DNA of 64,000 nt, taken from Rhizobium viscosum. GTDB taxonomy: Bacteria > Pseudomonadota > Alphaproteobacteria > Rhizobiales > Rhizobiaceae. Numbering within the stretch: the stretch's first letter is position 1; the number at the start of each line of letters is the position of its first letter. Positions 43,573-54,947 of this stretch are shown piece by piece. The translations under genes and the position numbers were made by a program. The stretch lies in the NCBI RefSeq assembly GCF_014873945.1, contig NZ_JADBEC010000001.1, positions 3,241,001 to 3,305,000 on the forward strand, in the 5' to 3' direction. The notes below the pieces were generated by a model that saw nothing but the letters and a program-made list of their open reading frames with translations, ran no database searches and was not told the DNA's origin.

Positions 43573-45561
43573 ATGCGCTTTTCCCCCACCTTCCTGGACG
43601 ATATCCGCGACCGCGTTCCCATATCGAACGTGATTGCGCGGCGCGTGAGCTGGGACAAGCGCAAGACCAATGTATCGCGCGGCGACTATTGGGCCTGCTG
43701 CCCTTTCCACGGCGAGAAGTCGCCGAGCTTCCATTGCGAGGACCGCAAGGGTCGCTACCATTGCTTCGGCTGCGGTGTGACCGGCGATCATTTCCGCTTC
43801 CTGACCGAGCTCGAAGGTCAGAGCTTCCCCGAAGCCGTGCAGACGATCGCCGACATGGCCGGCGTGCCGATGCCGGTTGCCGATCCGCAGATGGAAAAGC
43901 GGGAGAAGGAGCGCACCTCGCTTCTCGATGTCATGGAAATGGCGACGCAGTTCTTTCAGGATCAGTTGCAGACGGCAAATGGCGCACGGGCGCGCGCCTA
44001 TCTGCGTGACCGCGGGCTAACGGGGCGTACGATCGAGACGTTCCGGCTCGGTTTTGCGCCTGACAGCCGCAATGCGCTGAAGGAATTTCTGGCCGGCAAG
44101 GGTGTCAGCAAGGAGCAGATCGAGGCTTGCGGGCTGGTGGTTCATGAAAACGTTCCGGTCTCCTACGACCGCTTCCGCGATCGCATCATGTTCCCGATTC
44201 TCTCCTCTCGTGAGAAGGTCATAGCCTTCGGCGGACGCGCCATGTCTCCGGATGCGCCGGCGAAATATCTCAACTCCAATGAGACCGAGCTCTTCCACAA
44301 AGGCAATGTGCTCTACAATTTCGCCCGCGCGCGCCGCTCGATGCAGGGGGCGAACGGCGAGGGCACGATCATTGCCGTTGAAGGCTATATGGATGTCATC
44401 GCGCTGCATCAGGCAGGTGTCGAAAATGCCGTGGCACCGCTTGGCACAGCGCTGACGGAAAACCAGCTCGATCTGCTTTGGAAGATGACATCGCAGCCGG
44501 TGCTCTGCTTCGATGGCGACGGTGCCGGCATTCGTGCCGCCAACCGTGCCGCCGATCTCGCGCTGCCGCATCTGAAGCCAGGGCGGAGCGTGCGTTTCGC
44601 GCTATTGCCCGACGGCAAGGACCCTGATGATCTCGTCAAACACGAGGGCAGGGCGCCCTTCGACAGGGTCATGGCGCAGGCCAAGCCGCTCTCGGAAATG
44701 CTCTGGGATCGCGAGGCGAAAGCGGGCAAGTTCGATACGCCGGAAGCGCGCGCCGAACTGGAGGCGCGGCTGAGGCAGCTCGTCGCCGTCATCGCGGACG
44801 AGAATGTGCGTCGCCATTACCAGCAGGATATGCGCGACAAGCTGAACAGCTTCTTCCAGCCGCAGTTCCAGAATCGCGGCGGCGGCGAGCGACGCAATTT
44901 CGGCGGCAGCACCGGTAGTGGCAATTTCCGCGGCCAGAAGGCTGGCGCTCCCGCCGGGCCTCGAACTCCCGTTGCCGCATCGGATCGCCTGACCCGTTCA
45001 GGTCTCGTGCGCGGCCATCAGGACAATACGGCGCTGAGAGAATGTGTGCTGGCGCTGACGGTCATCAATCACCCCTCGCTGATGCTCGACGACTACGATG
45101 AGATCGCCGCGATCGACTATGACAATCGCGACCTGCAGAAGCTCTGGTCGGCGATGCTGGGTGCGGCGGCTGTCGTTGCCGGGCCGCATCTGACGCGTGA
45201 TTATCTCATGGAATGCCTCGATGTGGCCGGCTTCGGTCCGCTCTTGAAGAATCTTGACCAGCAGGTGCGCAATGCGCGGCTCTGGACGGCGACCGAGGAG
45301 GCGGCGATGGAGGATGCCCGCGAAGGCTATCGTCAGGCGCTTGCCTTCCATAAGCGTGCCAAGGACCTGCGCTGGCAAAAGATCGAGCTGGAGCGCGATA
45401 TCGCGCAGGCGACCGAGGCCGGGGACGATGCCGAAATCGACCGGCTGATGCGCGCCTCACAGGAAGTGCAATACGAGGCGCTCAGGCTCGAAAACCAGGA
45501 GGCCATCATCGATGGCTTCGGCGTGCTCTCCGGCCGCGTCAAGGGTGCTGCGAGCCACTGA
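43573..45561 (+). CDS. dnaG: DNA primase
   Basis: A 662-residue enzyme that makes RNA primers for DNA replication. The N-terminal zinc ribbon has Cys43, His46, Cys64 and Cys67 (CPFHGEK and CFGCG). The catalytic core has [20 protein letters not shown]-like [17 protein letters not shown], then the TOPRIM site [18 protein letters not shown] and [12 protein letters not shown] (E and DxD). The C-terminal part is the DnaB-interacting helicase-binding domain, separated by a Gly/Arg-rich linker (about 435-460). Its TGA overlaps the ATG of recQ. Confidence 0.95.
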   Translation: MRFSPTFLDDIRDRVPISNVIARRVSWDKRKTNVSRGDYWACCPFHGEKSPSFHCEDRKGRYHCFGCGVTGDHFRFLTELEGQSFPEAVQTIADMAGVPMPVADPQMEKREKERTSLLDVMEMATQFFQDQLQTANGARARAYLRDRGLTGRTIETFRLGFAPDSRNALKEFLAGKGVSKEQIEACGLVVHENVPVSYDRFRDRIMFPILSSREKVIAFGGRAMSPDAPAKYLNSNETELFHKGNVLYNFARARRSMQGANGEGTIIAVEGYMDVIALHQAGVENAVAPLGTALTENQLDLLWKMTSQPVLCFDGDGAGIRAANRAADLALPHLKPGRSVRFALLPDGKDPDDLVKHEGRAPFDRVMAQAKPLSEMLWDREAKAGKFDTPEARAELEARLRQLVAVIADENVRRHYQQDMRDKLNSFFQPQFQNRGGGERRNFGGSTGSGNFRGQKAGAPAGPRTPVAASDRLTRSGLVRGHQDNTALRECVLALTVINHPSLMLDDYDEIAAIDYDNRDLQKLWSAMLGAAAVVAGPHLTRDYLMECLDVAGFGPLLKNLDQQVRNARLWTATEEAAMEDAREGYRQALAFHKRAKDLRWQKIELERDIAQATEAGDDAEIDRLMRASQEVQYEALRLENQEAIIDGFGVLSGRVKGAASH

Positions 45562-47426
45562 TGTCGCAGGCCGAACACGACGAACCATCCTTCTCCGCAT
45601 CCGACGCCCTGTTTGCAGGTGCAGCCCGGCCGCTCGATGTACTGAAGCGCGTCTACGGCTATTCCGCCTTTCGCGGCCGGCAGCAGGAGGTGGTGGAACA
45701 TGTTGTTGCCGGCGGCGATGCCGTCGTGCTGTTTCCAACAGGTGCCGGCAAATCCCTCTGCTTCCAGATCCCAGCGCTTTGCCGCCAGGGTCTTGGCATC
45801 GTCGTTTCGCCGCTGATTGCGCTGATGCGCGACCAGGTGGAGGCGATGAAGCAACTCGGCATTCGGGCCGCAGCGCTCAATTCATCCATCTCACGCGAAG
45901 AATATGTGGCGATCCGCCGCGGCATTTCCTCCGGTGATCTCGATCTGCTCTACGTCACGCCCGAGCGCATTCTGATGGAGGGGTTCCGGGAGATCATCGG
46001 CAACGCAAAGATCGCGCTCTTTGCCATCGACGAAGCCCATTGTGTCTCGCAGTGGGGTCATGATTTCCGGCCGGAGTATCGCGAACTCGGTAAGCTGTCC
46101 GAGCAATATCCCGGCGTGCCGCGCATCGCGCTGACGGCGACGGCCGATCCGCATACGCGCGAAGACATTATCGAGCGCCTGATGCTCGACAATGCCGCAG
46201 TCTTCACGACGAGCTTCGACCGGCCGAATATCTCCTATGAGATCGTCGAGCGGGACCAGCCGCGCCAGCAGCTCCTGCGCTTTCTCTCCGGCCACAAGGG
46301 CGATAGCGGTATCGTCTACTGCCTGTCGCGCGCCAAGGTGGAGGAGACGGCGGACTGGCTGAACACGCAGGGCATCCGGGCGCTGCCCTATCATGCCGGT
46401 ATGGATCGGGCGCTGCGTGACGCCAACCAAGATGCGTTTCTGAAGGAGGAAGAACTCTGCCTTGTGGCAACCGTCGCCTTCGGCATGGGCATTGACAAGC
46501 CGAACGTGCGCTACGTTGCCCATCTCGATCTGCCGGGCTCAGTCGAGGCCTATTATCAGGAGACGGGTCGCGCCGGACGTGATGGTCTGCCGTCCGAGGT
46601 CTGGATGGCCTATGGCATGGCCGATGTGATTCAGCGCCGGCGAATGATTGATGAGGGCAATGCGGCCGATGAGATCAAACGCATCGAACGCGGCAAGCTT
46701 AATGCGCTGCTGGCGATCTGCGAGACTGCATCCTGCCGGCGGCAGGCGATTCTGGCGCATTTCGGCGAGGCGCATGGCGGCAAATGCGGCAGCTGCGACA
46801 CCTGCCTGAAGCCGGTCGAGACCTGGGACGGGACGGAAGCGGCGATCAAGGCACTGGCGGCTGTCTATCGCACCGGCGAGCGCTTTGGCGCCGGCCACGT
46901 CATCGATGTGCTGATGGGCAACGTCAACGAGAAGACGGAACGCTTTCGCCATGTCGATATGCCTGTTTTCGGCGCCGGCAAGGATATTGCTGTTCGCACC
47001 TGGCAATCGGTCTATCGCCAGCTGATGGCGATGGGGCTGATCCGCGTCGATCATGAGGCGTTCGGAGCCTTGAAGCTGGAGCCGGAGGCGCGCGCCGTCT
47101 TCAAGCGTGAGCGCGAGGTCTTCTTCCGCAAGGATCGCGCGCCTTCCGAGCGCAGAGCGAAGAAGACTGAGCGTGCCGAGCGGAGAACCGGGCTTTCGGG
47201 TGCGGATGGGGCTCTCTTCGAAGCACTCAGGGCCGAGCGCACGTCGATTGCCAAGTCTCTCGGCGTGCCGCCCTATGTCGTTTTTCCCGATACGACACTG
47301 ATCGCCTTCGCCACCGAGCGGCCGCGCAGCCGCAAGGAACTGCTCGGCATTTCCGGCGTCGGTCAGTCCAAGCTCGAACGCTACGGCGACGCTTTCCTCG
47401 ATATCATCCTCTCCCACGACGAATAA
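45561..47426 (+). CDS. recQ: ATP-dependent DNA helicase RecQ
   Basis: A 621-residue 3'-5' helicase. Domains in order: RecA-like core with motif 0 ([12 protein letters not shown]), Walker A FPTGAGKS (58-65), motif [17 protein letters not shown], motif III ALTATA and motif [12 protein letters not shown]; an RQC zinc region with four Cys (CETASCRRQ and CGSCDTC) and a winged helix; and a C-terminal HRDC domain ([20 protein letters not shown] ... [17 protein letters not shown]). It starts within the stop of dnaG (TGATG), so the two are coupled. It acts in recombination and fork repair. Confidence 0.94.
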   Translation: MSQAEHDEPSFSASDALFAGAARPLDVLKRVYGYSAFRGRQQEVVEHVVAGGDAVVLFPTGAGKSLCFQIPALCRQGLGIVVSPLIALMRDQVEAMKQLGIRAAALNSSISREEYVAIRRGISSGDLDLLYVTPERILMEGFREIIGNAKIALFAIDEAHCVSQWGHDFRPEYRELGKLSEQYPGVPRIALTATADPHTREDIIERLMLDNAAVFTTSFDRPNISYEIVERDQPRQQLLRFLSGHKGDSGIVYCLSRAKVEETADWLNTQGIRALPYHAGMDRALRDANQDAFLKEEELCLVATVAFGMGIDKPNVRYVAHLDLPGSVEAYYQETGRAGRDGLPSEVWMAYGMADVIQRRRMIDEGNAADEIKRIERGKLNALLAICETASCRRQAILAHFGEAHGGKCGSCDTCLKPVETWDGTEAAIKALAAVYRTGERFGAGHVIDVLMGNVNEKTERFRHVDMPVFGAGKDIAVRTWQSVYRQLMAMGLIRVDHEAFGALKLEPEARAVFKREREVFFRKDRAPSERRAKKTERAERRTGLSGADGALFEALRAERTSIAKSLGVPPYVVFPDTTLIAFATERPRSRKELLGISGVGQSKLERYGDAFLDIILSHDE

Positions 47427-47645
47427 CGCGCGCCTGCAGGCCTTCGCCTTTCTACATCAGGACGCCATATTTCTGGGATGATGGCGGTGTGCGAACGAGC
47501 AGGACCTGACCGACCATCCGGAATGGGCTGAAGAGCTCGACTGGCCGACCTTTCTGCTTGTCACGGCCGAGCGTTGAACAAGACAAGCCGGTGGCGATGT
47601 GCTAACCGACGCTCAGACGGGAAAACATCAAGAGAAGGGCTCTCA
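47427..47645. other. gap between recQ and kbl with possible gene fragment
   Basis: A frame without a start codon (about 47490-47577) would encode [20 protein letters not shown] and end LVTAER-stop, and a neighbouring frame gives YFWDDGGVRTSRT-stop just before it. This looks like the end of a small decayed gene, but the family is not recognised and chance is possible. The kbl ribosome site AGAAGGG is at 47633-47639. Confidence 0.3.
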
Positions 47646-48833
47646 ATGACCTCGAATTTCCTCTCACATTTGCGCGGTGAACTGGCTGCGCTGAAGGATG
47701 CTGGCCTCTATAAATCCGAGCGCGTGATCACGTCGAAGCAGGCCGGCGAAATCGCCATTGCCTCGGGCGAGCGGGTGCTGAATTTCTGCGCCAACAACTA
47801 TCTCGGCCTTGCCGATAACGAGGAGCTTGCGGAAGCCGGCAAGAAGGCGCTCGACCGTTATGGCTACGGCATGGCCTCGGTTCGCTTCATCTGCGGCACG
47901 CAGGAAGAGCACAAAGAGCTCGAGGCGCGCATCTCCTCCTTCCTCGGCATGGAGGACACGATTCTCTATTCCTCCTGTTTCGACGCCAATGGCGGCCTGT
48001 TCGAGACGCTGCTCGGTGAAGAGGATGCGATCATTTCCGATGCGTTGAACCATGCCTCGATCATCGATGGCGTGCGCCTCTCCAAGGCCAAGCGCTTCCG
48101 TTACGCCAATAATGACATGGCAGCACTCGAAGAAGAGCTGAAGAAGGCCGAAGGCAGCCGTTTCAAGATGATCGCGACGGATGGCGTCTTCTCCATGGAC
48201 GGCATCATCGCCAATCTGCAGGGTGTCTGCGATCTCGCCGAAAAATACGGTGCGATGGTCATGGTGGATGACAGCCACGCCGTCGGTTTCGTCGGCAAGC
48301 ATGGCCGTGGCTCGCCGGAATATTGTGGCGTCGAAGGCCGTGTCGATATCATCACGGGTACCCTCGGCAAGGCGCTTGGCGGTGCATCGGGCGGTTATAC
48401 GTCGGCCAAGGCCGAGATCGTCGAGTGGCTGCGGCAGCGCTCGCGCCCCTATCTTTTCTCCAACACGCTGGCGCCTGTTATCGCAGCTGCCTCGCTCAAA
48501 GTCTTCGACCTCATCGACAGTGGTGATGCGCTGCGTGAGCGGCTCTCGGCCAATGCCGCGCTGTTTCGCACCGAAATGACCAAGCTCGGCTTCACGCTTG
48601 CCGGCGAGGGGCATCCGATCATCCCGGTCATGCTGGGAGATGCAAAACTCGCGCAGGACATGGCGGCGCTGATGCTGAAAAAGGGTGTCTACGTGATCGG
48701 CTTCTCCTTCCCGGTCGTGCCGAAGGGGCAGGCGCGCATCCGCACGCAGATGTCGGCGGCGCATTCGAAGGCGGATGTGGAGCGGGCGATTGCCGCCTTT
48801 GCCGAAGCTGGCCGCGAACTCGGCGTTATCTGA
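47646..48833 (+). CDS. kbl: glycine C-acetyltransferase (2-amino-3-ketobutyrate CoA ligase)
   Basis: A 395-residue PLP enzyme of the alpha-oxoamine synthase family. It cleaves 2-amino-3-ketobutyrate with CoA into glycine and acetyl-CoA, the second step of threonine catabolism. Markers are [55 protein letters not shown] and the PLP lysine Lys242 in [18 protein letters not shown] 47646 follows AGAAGGG. tdh starts 21 bases downstream, so the two form the threonine degradation operon. Confidence 0.95.
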   Translation: MTSNFLSHLRGELAALKDAGLYKSERVITSKQAGEIAIASGERVLNFCANNYLGLADNEELAEAGKKALDRYGYGMASVRFICGTQEEHKELEARISSFLGMEDTILYSSCFDANGGLFETLLGEEDAIISDALNHASIIDGVRLSKAKRFRYANNDMAALEEELKKAEGSRFKMIATDGVFSMDGIIANLQGVCDLAEKYGAMVMVDDSHAVGFVGKHGRGSPEYCGVEGRVDIITGTLGKALGGASGGYTSAKAEIVEWLRQRSRPYLFSNTLAPVIAAASLKVFDLIDSGDALRERLSANAALFRTEMTKLGFTLAGEGHPIIPVMLGDAKLAQDMAALMLKKGVYVIGFSFPVVPKGQARIRTQMSAAHSKADVERAIAAFAEAGRELGVI

Positions 48834-48854
48834 GAGCCTTGGGGAGAAAAGATC

Positions 48855-49892
48855 ATGTCCAACATGATGAAAGCACTGGTCAAGGCGAAGCCGGAAGTCG
48901 GTCTCTGGATGGAGAATGTGCCGGTGCCGGAAGTCGGCCCGAACGACGTGCTGATCCGCGTCAAGAAATCGGCGATCTGCGGCACGGACGTGCATATCTG
49001 GAACTGGGATCAATGGGCGCAGAAGACCATTCCGGTGCCGATGGTCGTTGGCCATGAATTCTGCGGCGAGATCGCGGAAATCGGCTCGGCCGTCACCAAA
49101 TATCATGTCGGCGAACGTGTCTCGGGCGAGGGGCATATCGTCTGCGGCAAGTGCCGCAACTGTCGCGCGGGCAGGGGCCATCTCTGCCGCAACACGCTCG
49201 GCGTCGGCGTCAACCGCCCAGGCTCCTTCGGCGAATTCGTCTGCATCCCGGAGGCCAATGTCGTGCCGATCCCGGATGATATCCCGGATGAGATCGCGGC
49301 GATCTTCGATCCGTTCGGCAATGCCGTTCATACCGCGCTCTCCTTCGATCTCGTCGGCGAAGACGTGTTGGTCACGGGTGCCGGACCGATCGGCATCATG
49401 GGTGCGCTCGTCGCCAAGCGCTCCGGCGCGCGCAAGGTCGTCATCACCGACATCAATCCGAGCCGGCTCGATCTCGCGCGCAAGCTTGGCATCGATTACG
49501 TCGTGGATGCATCCAAGGAAAACCTTGCCGATGTGATGAAGGCGATCGGCATGACCGAGGGCTTTGACGTCGGTCTCGAAATGTCGGGCGCGGCGCCGGC
49601 CTTCCGCGACATGATCGACAAGATGAACAATGGCGGCAAGATCGCCATCCTCGGCATTGCGCCGGCCGGTTTCGAGATCGACTGGAACAAGGTGATCTTC
49701 AAGATGCTGAACCTCAAGGGCATCTATGGGCGCGAGATGTTCGAGACCTGGTACAAGATGATCGCCTTCGTCCAAGGCGGATTGGATCTGTCGCCTGTCA
49801 TCACCCATCGCATCAAGATCGACGAATTCCGCGATGGCTTCGAGGCGATGCGTTCGGGCAATTCCGGCAAGGTCGTGATGGACTGGATGTGA
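48855..49892 (+). CDS. tdh: L-threonine 3-dehydrogenase
   Basis: A 345-residue zinc MDR enzyme that oxidises threonine to 2-amino-3-ketobutyrate with NAD+. Markers are [20 protein letters not shown] with the catalytic Cys and the family-typical WNWDxWAQ segment, GHEFCGEI, the structural zinc cysteines in [35 protein letters not shown] for NAD, and a C-terminal [18 protein letters not shown]. It lies directly behind kbl and supplies its unstable substrate. Confidence 0.95.
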   Translation: MSNMMKALVKAKPEVGLWMENVPVPEVGPNDVLIRVKKSAICGTDVHIWNWDQWAQKTIPVPMVVGHEFCGEIAEIGSAVTKYHVGERVSGEGHIVCGKCRNCRAGRGHLCRNTLGVGVNRPGSFGEFVCIPEANVVPIPDDIPDEIAAIFDPFGNAVHTALSFDLVGEDVLVTGAGPIGIMGALVAKRSGARKVVITDINPSRLDLARKLGIDYVVDASKENLADVMKAIGMTEGFDVGLEMSGAAPAFRDMIDKMNNGGKIAILGIAPAGFEIDWNKVIFKMLNLKGIYGREMFETWYKMIAFVQGGLDLSPVITHRIKIDEFRDGFEAMRSGNSGKVVMDWM

Positions 49893-50014
49893 GGAGGCCG
49901 AAGCGATGGCGCCGAACGGTATGAAGATGGCGTCCGTCAATCCGCGTTGTATCCCGGCACTCAATCCATCGGCCCTGACGGTGAACGCCTATGACGCGCT
50001 GTCAGGGCGGCGAC
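49893..50014. other. gap after tdh with short open frame and hairpin
   Basis: A frame starts at ATG 49906 behind GAGGAGG (49892-49898) with MAPNGMKMASVNPRCIPALN, but it then runs antisense into the transpeptidase gene, so a truncated gene start is as likely as a real gene. GCCCTGAC (49972-49979) and GTCAGGGC (50000-50007) are complementary and may form a terminator for kbl-tdh. Confidence 0.3.
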
Positions 50015-50560
50015 TTAAGGCGCGATCTCTATCGGCGTGTGATCGGGGACGCGCGCCCAGATATCGCGCATTTCCTCATCGGTCACGGCGATACACCCAT
50101 CTGTCCAATCCCAGAGTCGATGAATGCCCTGAAGGAAGCCCCAGCCATTGGGTAGCCCATGGATCATGATATTGCCGCCGGGAGAATAGCCCTTCAACTC
50201 GGCGTTTTGCCGATCGGCAGGGGCGGGATAAGAAATGTGCAAACTGAGATGCGCCATGGACCGTGGGTTTCGCCAGTCGATTTCATAGCGTCCTTCTGGT
50301 GTTTTCTCGTCGCCTTCCCGCTGTTTTGGTCCCTCATCGGCCGCACTTCCAAGAGAAATTCGATATGTCGAAAGAGGAGTGTCGCCTCGGAGCAGAACCA
50401 TGCTGCGTTCGGATTTATGAACGCGAATGAGATCAGCCTGCTGCTCCAGCGGCGCATCGGCAGGAGGTGAGCCCGAGCCGACCCTCGCCATCACTTTCGT
50501 ATAGGCAAGAACGCCGAGCACGATAGCGGCCAGAAGGATCAACCTATTTCTCAACATCAC
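50015..50560 (-). CDS. L,D-transpeptidase (YkuD domain)
   Basis: A 181-residue periplasmic protein with an N-terminal hydrophobic anchor (about 4-22). It has LIRVHKSERSMVLLRGDTPL, then GDEKTPEGRYEI, and the active-site region IHGLPNGWGFLQGIHRLWDW with TDGCIAVTDEEM, where Cys156 is the nucleophile and the His of IHG assists. YkuD enzymes form 3-3 peptidoglycan crosslinks or attach proteins to peptidoglycan. This short form without a binding module resembles ErfK/YafK-type members. It is probably monocistronic. Confidence 0.86.
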   Translation of the reverse strand: MMLRNRLILLAAIVLGVLAYTKVMARVGSGSPPADAPLEQQADLIRVHKSERSMVLLRGDTPLSTYRISLGSAADEGPKQREGDEKTPEGRYEIDWRNPRSMAHLSLHISYPAPADRQNAELKGYSPGGNIMIHGLPNGWGFLQGIHRLWDWTDGCIAVTDEEMRDIWARVPDHTPIEIAP

Positions 50561-50614
50561 GATCCCAAATCTTGAGCTGACGAAATCGCCACACCGTTTC
50601 AGCCGAATGCCACG

Positions 50615-51025
50615 TTAGTAGTTGAGCAGGATCCGCCCGACGGGATCGCGTATTCTGATGGCCAGTAGCTTCGCGGTAAATGTGTCGGACCCGTTGAAGA
50701 AGTAAAATTGACGCTCACGGCCTATTTCCGTGCTGAATTGCTGATTGCCGAAAGAGCAATCGGAGGCGCATTCGATTTTCAGCCGACTTCCGCGATCGGG
50801 TGATTTCGAGAAGTGGGTGATGCTGAGCGAGTGTATTGGTCCGATGTCCTTGACCAGTTCGCAGGTCTTGCCGTTATAGCAAGTGGCGGACCCGACTATC
50901 GGATCGCGATCTGCGAACAAAATCCCGAAGCTGATTGTGCTGCCTGCATCCTGGGGGTAGCCGCTTGCCGGGAAGACGGCGAACAACGCGACAAGTGCAA
51001 GCAGAACCGGAGCGGAATTCGCCAT
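50615..51025 (-). CDS. hypothetical secreted protein
   Basis: A 136-residue protein with a signal peptide (ANSAPVLLALVALFAVFPAS, cleavage near SGYPQ). The mature part is beta-rich with four cysteines in two close pairs (ATCYNGKTCELV and IECASDCSFG) that suggest disulfides. The end is AIRIRDPVGRILLNY. No family is recognised. ATG 51025 is chosen to put the signal at the N terminus; a frame stays open to 51124. Confidence 0.6.
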   Translation of the reverse strand: MANSAPVLLALVALFAVFPASGYPQDAGSTISFGILFADRDPIVGSATCYNGKTCELVKDIGPIHSLSITHFSKSPDRGSRLKIECASDCSFGNQQFSTEIGRERQFYFFNGSDTFTAKLLAIRIRDPVGRILLNY

Positions 51026-51496
51026 AATCGTGCGCGCCTCTTTTTTGCAACTCATGTTGGCGCTTTGCGAAGAATCTATGGCGTACGGTTGGAGCGAGTT
51101 GCGGCTATTCTGGTGTTTGTACAAAAGCCCTTGTCTTTTCCCGGTGACATACTAGATAAGCTTCGCAATCGCTGGCGCGGTTCAAAGCCTGTGGATAAGG
51201 CTTTTTCCGGGTTTTCGATGGCTTTTTTTCTGGAAAAGCTTGACGAGAACAAATTTTGTGGGAATCACCGTTCGACTTGAGCGGTGAACTGGGTCAAGGC
51301 GGATCGCACAACCATGGCCGGAAATCCAATGGCAATTGAGTTTTGCTGTCCGATGCCGGCGATCGTGGTTAATCAGGCTTTAAATGTCATCCCGTTAGGT
51401 GGGTATAGGTGATTCGAGGCCGGCGCGCACGCCAGAGCCACGAGGCGGCCATTCACCGCAGCGAGTATGAATAGCGTCAGGAAGGCGACGATATAA
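51026..51496 (+). other. upstream region of rpoD
   Basis: Nothing coding is supported here. The region should contain the rpoD promoter and leader. A sigma-70-like pair TTGTCT (51129-51134), 17 bases, AGATAA (51152-51157) is one weak candidate on plus. Confidence 0.35.
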
Positions 51497-53551
51497 ATGG
51501 CAACGAAGGTCAAAGAGAACGAAGAAGCGGAAGTCGAACGCGACGGCGCAAGCGACGGCCCTCTTCTCGATCTTTCCGATGACGCGGTCAAGAAGATGAT
51601 CAAGGCCGCCAAGAAGCGCGGCTATGTGACGATGGACGAGCTCAACGCCGTCCTGCCTTCCGAAGAAGTGACGTCCGAACAGATCGAAGACACGATGGCG
51701 ATGTTGTCAGACATGGGCATCAACGTCATCGAAGATGAAGAAGCCGAGGAAGCCGGCGCTTCCGGCGGCGACGACGACGACAGCTCGGGCGACGACGAGA
51801 GCGAAGGTGGTGAACTCGCGCCTTCCGGCGGCACCGCACTTGCGACCGCCAAGAAGAAAGAGCCGACCGACCGTACCGACGACCCGGTGCGCATGTATCT
51901 GCGCGAAATGGGTTCCGTCGAGCTTCTGTCGCGCGAAGGCGAAATCGCTATCGCAAAGCGCATCGAGGCCGGCCGCGAGACGATGATCGCAGGCCTCTGT
52001 GAGAGCCCGCTGACGTTCCAGGCGCTGATTATCTGGCGCGACGAACTGAATGAAGGCACCACGCTCCTGCGCGAGATCATCGATCTCGAAACCACCTATT
52101 CCGGTCCGGAAGCCAAGGCTGCCCCGCAGTTCCAGAGCCCCGAGAAGATCGAGGCCGACCGCAAGGCTGCCGAGGAGAAGGAAAAGACCCGCCGTGCGCG
52201 CTCCGGTGACGACGACATTACCGATGTCGGCGGCGAAGGCATGCCTCCGGAAGAGGAAGAAGAGGACGAGGACGAATCCAACCTCTCTCTCGCCGCGATG
52301 GAAGCCGAGCTTCGCCCGCAGGTCATGGAAACGCTCGACATCATCGCCGAGACCTATAAGAAGCTGCGCAAGCTGCAGGACCAGCAGGTCGAGCAGCGCC
52401 TTGCCGCCACCGGCACGCTGTCTTCCGCCCAGGAGCGCCGCTACAAGGAGCTCAAGGACGAACTGATCAAGGCCGTGAAGTCGCTGTCGCTCAACCAGAA
52501 CCGTATCGATGCGCTGGTCGAGCAGCTCTATGACATCAACAAGCGCCTCGTGCAGAACGAAGGCCGCCTGCTGCGTCTGGCCGAATCCTATGGCGTCAAG
52601 CGTGACAGCTTCCTGGAACAGTACCAGGGCGCCGAGCTCGATCCGAACTGGATGAAGTCGATCGGCAATCTGGCCGCCCGCGGCTGGAAGGAATTCGCCA
52701 AGAGCGAAAACACGACGATCCGCGACATCCGCCAGGAGATCCAGAATCTCGCAACGGAAACCGGTATCTCGATCTCGGAATTCCGCCGCATCGTGCACAT
52801 GGTGCAGAAGGGCGAACGCGAAGCGCGTATCGCCAAGAAGGAAATGGTCGAAGCGAACCTTCGCCTGGTCATCTCCATCGCCAAGAAGTACACGAACCGC
52901 GGTCTGCAGTTCCTCGACCTCATTCAGGAAGGCAATATCGGCCTGATGAAGGCGGTCGACAAGTTCGAATACCGCCGCGGTTACAAGTTCTCGACCTATG
53001 CGACGTGGTGGATTCGTCAGGCGATCACCCGCTCGATCGCCGACCAGGCCCGCACGATCCGTATTCCGGTGCACATGATCGAAACGATCAACAAGATCGT
53101 TCGTACCTCGCGCCAGATGCTGCATGAAATCGGCCGCGAGCCGACGCCGGAAGAACTGGCCGAAAAGCTCGCCATGCCACTCGAAAAGGTCCGCAAGGTC
53201 CTGAAGATCGCCAAGGAGCCGATCTCGCTCGAAACCCCGGTGGGCGACGAAGAAGATTCGCATCTCGGCGATTTCATCGAAGACAAGAACGCGCTGCTGC
53301 CGATCGACGCCGCCATCCAGGCGAACCTGCGCGAGACGACGACCCGCGTTCTGGCATCGCTGACGCCGCGCGAAGAGCGCGTGCTTCGCATGCGCTTCGG
53401 TATCGGCATGAACACGGACCACACGCTCGAAGAAGTCGGCCAGCAGTTCTCGGTTACCCGCGAACGTATCCGCCAGATCGAGGCGAAGGCGCTGCGCAAG
53501 CTCAAGCATCCGAGCCGCTCCAGAAAGCTGCGCTCGTTCCTCGACAGCTAA
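51497..53551 (+). CDS. rpoD: RNA polymerase sigma factor RpoD (housekeeping sigma-70)
   Basis: A 684-residue primary sigma factor. Region 1.1 (about 20-75) is followed by a very acidic linker ([20 protein letters not shown]), region 1.2 ([20 protein letters not shown]) and a long charged non-conserved region (about 190-300). Region 2 has [40 protein letters not shown] and [20 protein letters not shown]. Region 3 follows, and region 4 has [20 protein letters not shown] before the final LRSFLDS. It directs RNA polymerase to most promoters. A hairpin terminator follows at 53576. Confidence 0.97.
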   Translation: MATKVKENEEAEVERDGASDGPLLDLSDDAVKKMIKAAKKRGYVTMDELNAVLPSEEVTSEQIEDTMAMLSDMGINVIEDEEAEEAGASGGDDDDSSGDDESEGGELAPSGGTALATAKKKEPTDRTDDPVRMYLREMGSVELLSREGEIAIAKRIEAGRETMIAGLCESPLTFQALIIWRDELNEGTTLLREIIDLETTYSGPEAKAAPQFQSPEKIEADRKAAEEKEKTRRARSGDDDITDVGGEGMPPEEEEEDEDESNLSLAAMEAELRPQVMETLDIIAETYKKLRKLQDQQVEQRLAATGTLSSAQERRYKELKDELIKAVKSLSLNQNRIDALVEQLYDINKRLVQNEGRLLRLAESYGVKRDSFLEQYQGAELDPNWMKSIGNLAARGWKEFAKSENTTIRDIRQEIQNLATETGISISEFRRIVHMVQKGEREARIAKKEMVEANLRLVISIAKKYTNRGLQFLDLIQEGNIGLMKAVDKFEYRRGYKFSTYATWWIRQAITRSIADQARTIRIPVHMIETINKIVRTSRQMLHEIGREPTPEELAEKLAMPLEKVRKVLKIAKEPISLETPVGDEEDSHLGDFIEDKNALLPIDAAIQANLRETTTRVLASLTPREERVLRMRFGIGMNTDHTLEEVGQQFSVTRERIRQIEAKALRKLKHPSRSRKLRSFLDS

Positions 53552-53575
53552 AGCTTCGACGACGATCGAAATCAG

Positions 53576-53605
53576 AACCCGGTCAGCTTTGCTGGCCGGG
53601 TTTTT
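53576..53605 (+). terminator. intrinsic terminator of rpoD
   Basis: AACCCGGTCAGC and GCTGGCCGGGTT form a 12-bp stem with one T-G wobble and a three-base loop, followed by TTTTCTTTG. It begins 25 bases after the rpoD stop. Confidence 0.85.
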
Positions 53606-53788
53606 CTTTGTGTGCAAGGGCGGAGCGGATTAGCCCATTGGGACATGTCTAGCCCGATTGATGGTTTCCGCATTGCTTGTCCCCATGGAGTGACAGGCTT
53701 ATAATTTCGGCCGCGGGGAAGAGAGCGGTCGCGGCGTGCGAGCGGTATCATACGCCGCGTGACCGTAGCCTCCGCCGGGAGGTGCAGC

Positions 53789-54082
53789 ATGACCACGTAC
53801 ATTCTGCTGATAAACTGGACCGATCAGGGTATCCGGAGCGTGAAGGACTCCGCCAAGCGGCTGGATGCAGCAAGGAACATGCTCGGCAGCATGGGCGGTT
53901 CCTTCGACAAATTCTATCTCACCATGGGCGAATACGACATGGCGGCCATCTGTGAGGCGCCTGATGATCGCGTGATGGCGCGCTTTACGCTGACGCTCGC
54001 CATGGCCGGCAATGTGCGCACGAAAACCCTGAAGGCATTTTCGGAAGTGAACTATCGCGACATCATCGGTTCGCTCTCATAG
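53789..54082 (+). CDS. GYD domain protein
   Basis: A 97-residue small soluble protein. It reads MTTYILLINWTDQGIRSVKD, then FYLTMGEYDMAAICEAPDDR, the latter with the G-E-Y-D variant of the family's GYD motif, and LAMAGNVRTKTLKAFSEVNY. The fold is ferredoxin-like; the function is unknown. GGGAGG lies eight bases before ATG 53789; the longer frame to 53759 is not needed. Confidence 0.8.
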   Translation: MTTYILLINWTDQGIRSVKDSAKRLDAARNMLGSMGGSFDKFYLTMGEYDMAAICEAPDDRVMARFTLTLAMAGNVRTKTLKAFSEVNYRDIIGSLS

Positions 54083-54190
54083 GGCAGAATGGCTGATAAC
54101 TGGTGACGAGCCAGATGCGGCGTTGCGGTTGCTCCGCCGTGCTGGCAGTGTCGCTGCGCCTTGAACCCAGAGCATGGATTTGCCTTGCCG

Positions 54191-54928
54191 ATGGAACATG
54201 CCGGCCTGTTGCAGAGAGGAAAGTTCGATCCGGCATTGCCGGCGTCGCTCTTCCTGCATCTTGCCATCATCGTGATCCTGCTGGCTTTTCTGCCCGATGT
54301 GCAGCCGGTTCATGCGCCGCCGGAAGATAGTGTCGACGTGGAAGTTGTCACGCCGCCGCCGACTGCCGTACCATCGCCACCGCCTGCTGTTCAGCCGTTG
54401 CAAGACAGACGTGACGATAACGCCAATGCTGCGGCGGAGGAGGCATCGGCACAGTCGCAGACTGCATCGAGGGAGCCCCTTCCGTCACTGCCTGTCGTGC
54501 CGAAACCGGTGATACCGGGACCGCCGCAGCTGACGCAGGCAAACGAACTGTTTTCGGCAAAGACGCTTGCCAGCCCGCGCAGCCGACAGGCGCTTAAGAT
54601 GCTCGCCACATTGTCGGGCGGAGAGCGCAACCTGCAGCTCTGCAATCTCGAAGCGCTGGAGCAGATCAACCGATCGCGGCCGGGCTCGAAGGCTGATCTC
54701 GTCGCTCCGTATGCCATGAAGCCGGAAAGGGTCAGCGGCAGCAGTGTCGAAGTCGAGGGCGGGGCTTTTCGCAGCAAGCGCAACTGGTTCAGCATCCGCT
54801 TCCATTGCGAGGTCGATCCCGCAGGAAAAGCCGTCACCGCCTTTGCCTATGCGATCGGCGATGCCATTCCGAAGGATCTATGGCAGGAACACAATCTTGT
54901 CGCCGAGGATGGTGAGGACGATCAGTGA
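54191..54928 (+). CDS. DUF930 domain protein with TonB-like N terminus (first copy)
   Basis: A 245-residue protein. It has a single N-terminal membrane helix (about 18-36, ASLFLHLAIIVILLAFLPDV), then a proline-rich periplasmic stretch (TPPPTAVPSPPPAVQP) and a C-terminal DUF930 domain. The domain runs from LASPRSRQALKMLATLSGGE through LCNLEALEQI and YAMKPERVSGSSVEVEGGAF to WFSIRFHCEVDPAGKAVTAF. The layout recalls TonB, but no TonB C-terminal fold is seen. ATG 54191 is chosen; a TTG at 54161 is possible. A second, larger copy follows within 20 bases. Confidence 0.72.
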   Translation: MEHAGLLQRGKFDPALPASLFLHLAIIVILLAFLPDVQPVHAPPEDSVDVEVVTPPPTAVPSPPPAVQPLQDRRDDNANAAAEEASAQSQTASREPLPSLPVVPKPVIPGPPQLTQANELFSAKTLASPRSRQALKMLATLSGGERNLQLCNLEALEQINRSRPGSKADLVAPYAMKPERVSGSSVEVEGGAFRSKRNWFSIRFHCEVDPAGKAVTAFAYAIGDAIPKDLWQEHNLVAEDGEDDQ

Positions 54929-54947
54929 ACCTGGAGCGGTGGCCGCG

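Noticed and set aside
47664..49964. Open frame of 766 codons on minus across kbl and tdh
   Set aside because: It covers two clear enzymes on plus and is an antisense shadow in high-GC DNA.
51707..53617. Open frame of 636 codons on minus, opposite rpoD
   Set aside because: rpoD is certain on plus, and the antisense peptide has no recognisable motif or start site.
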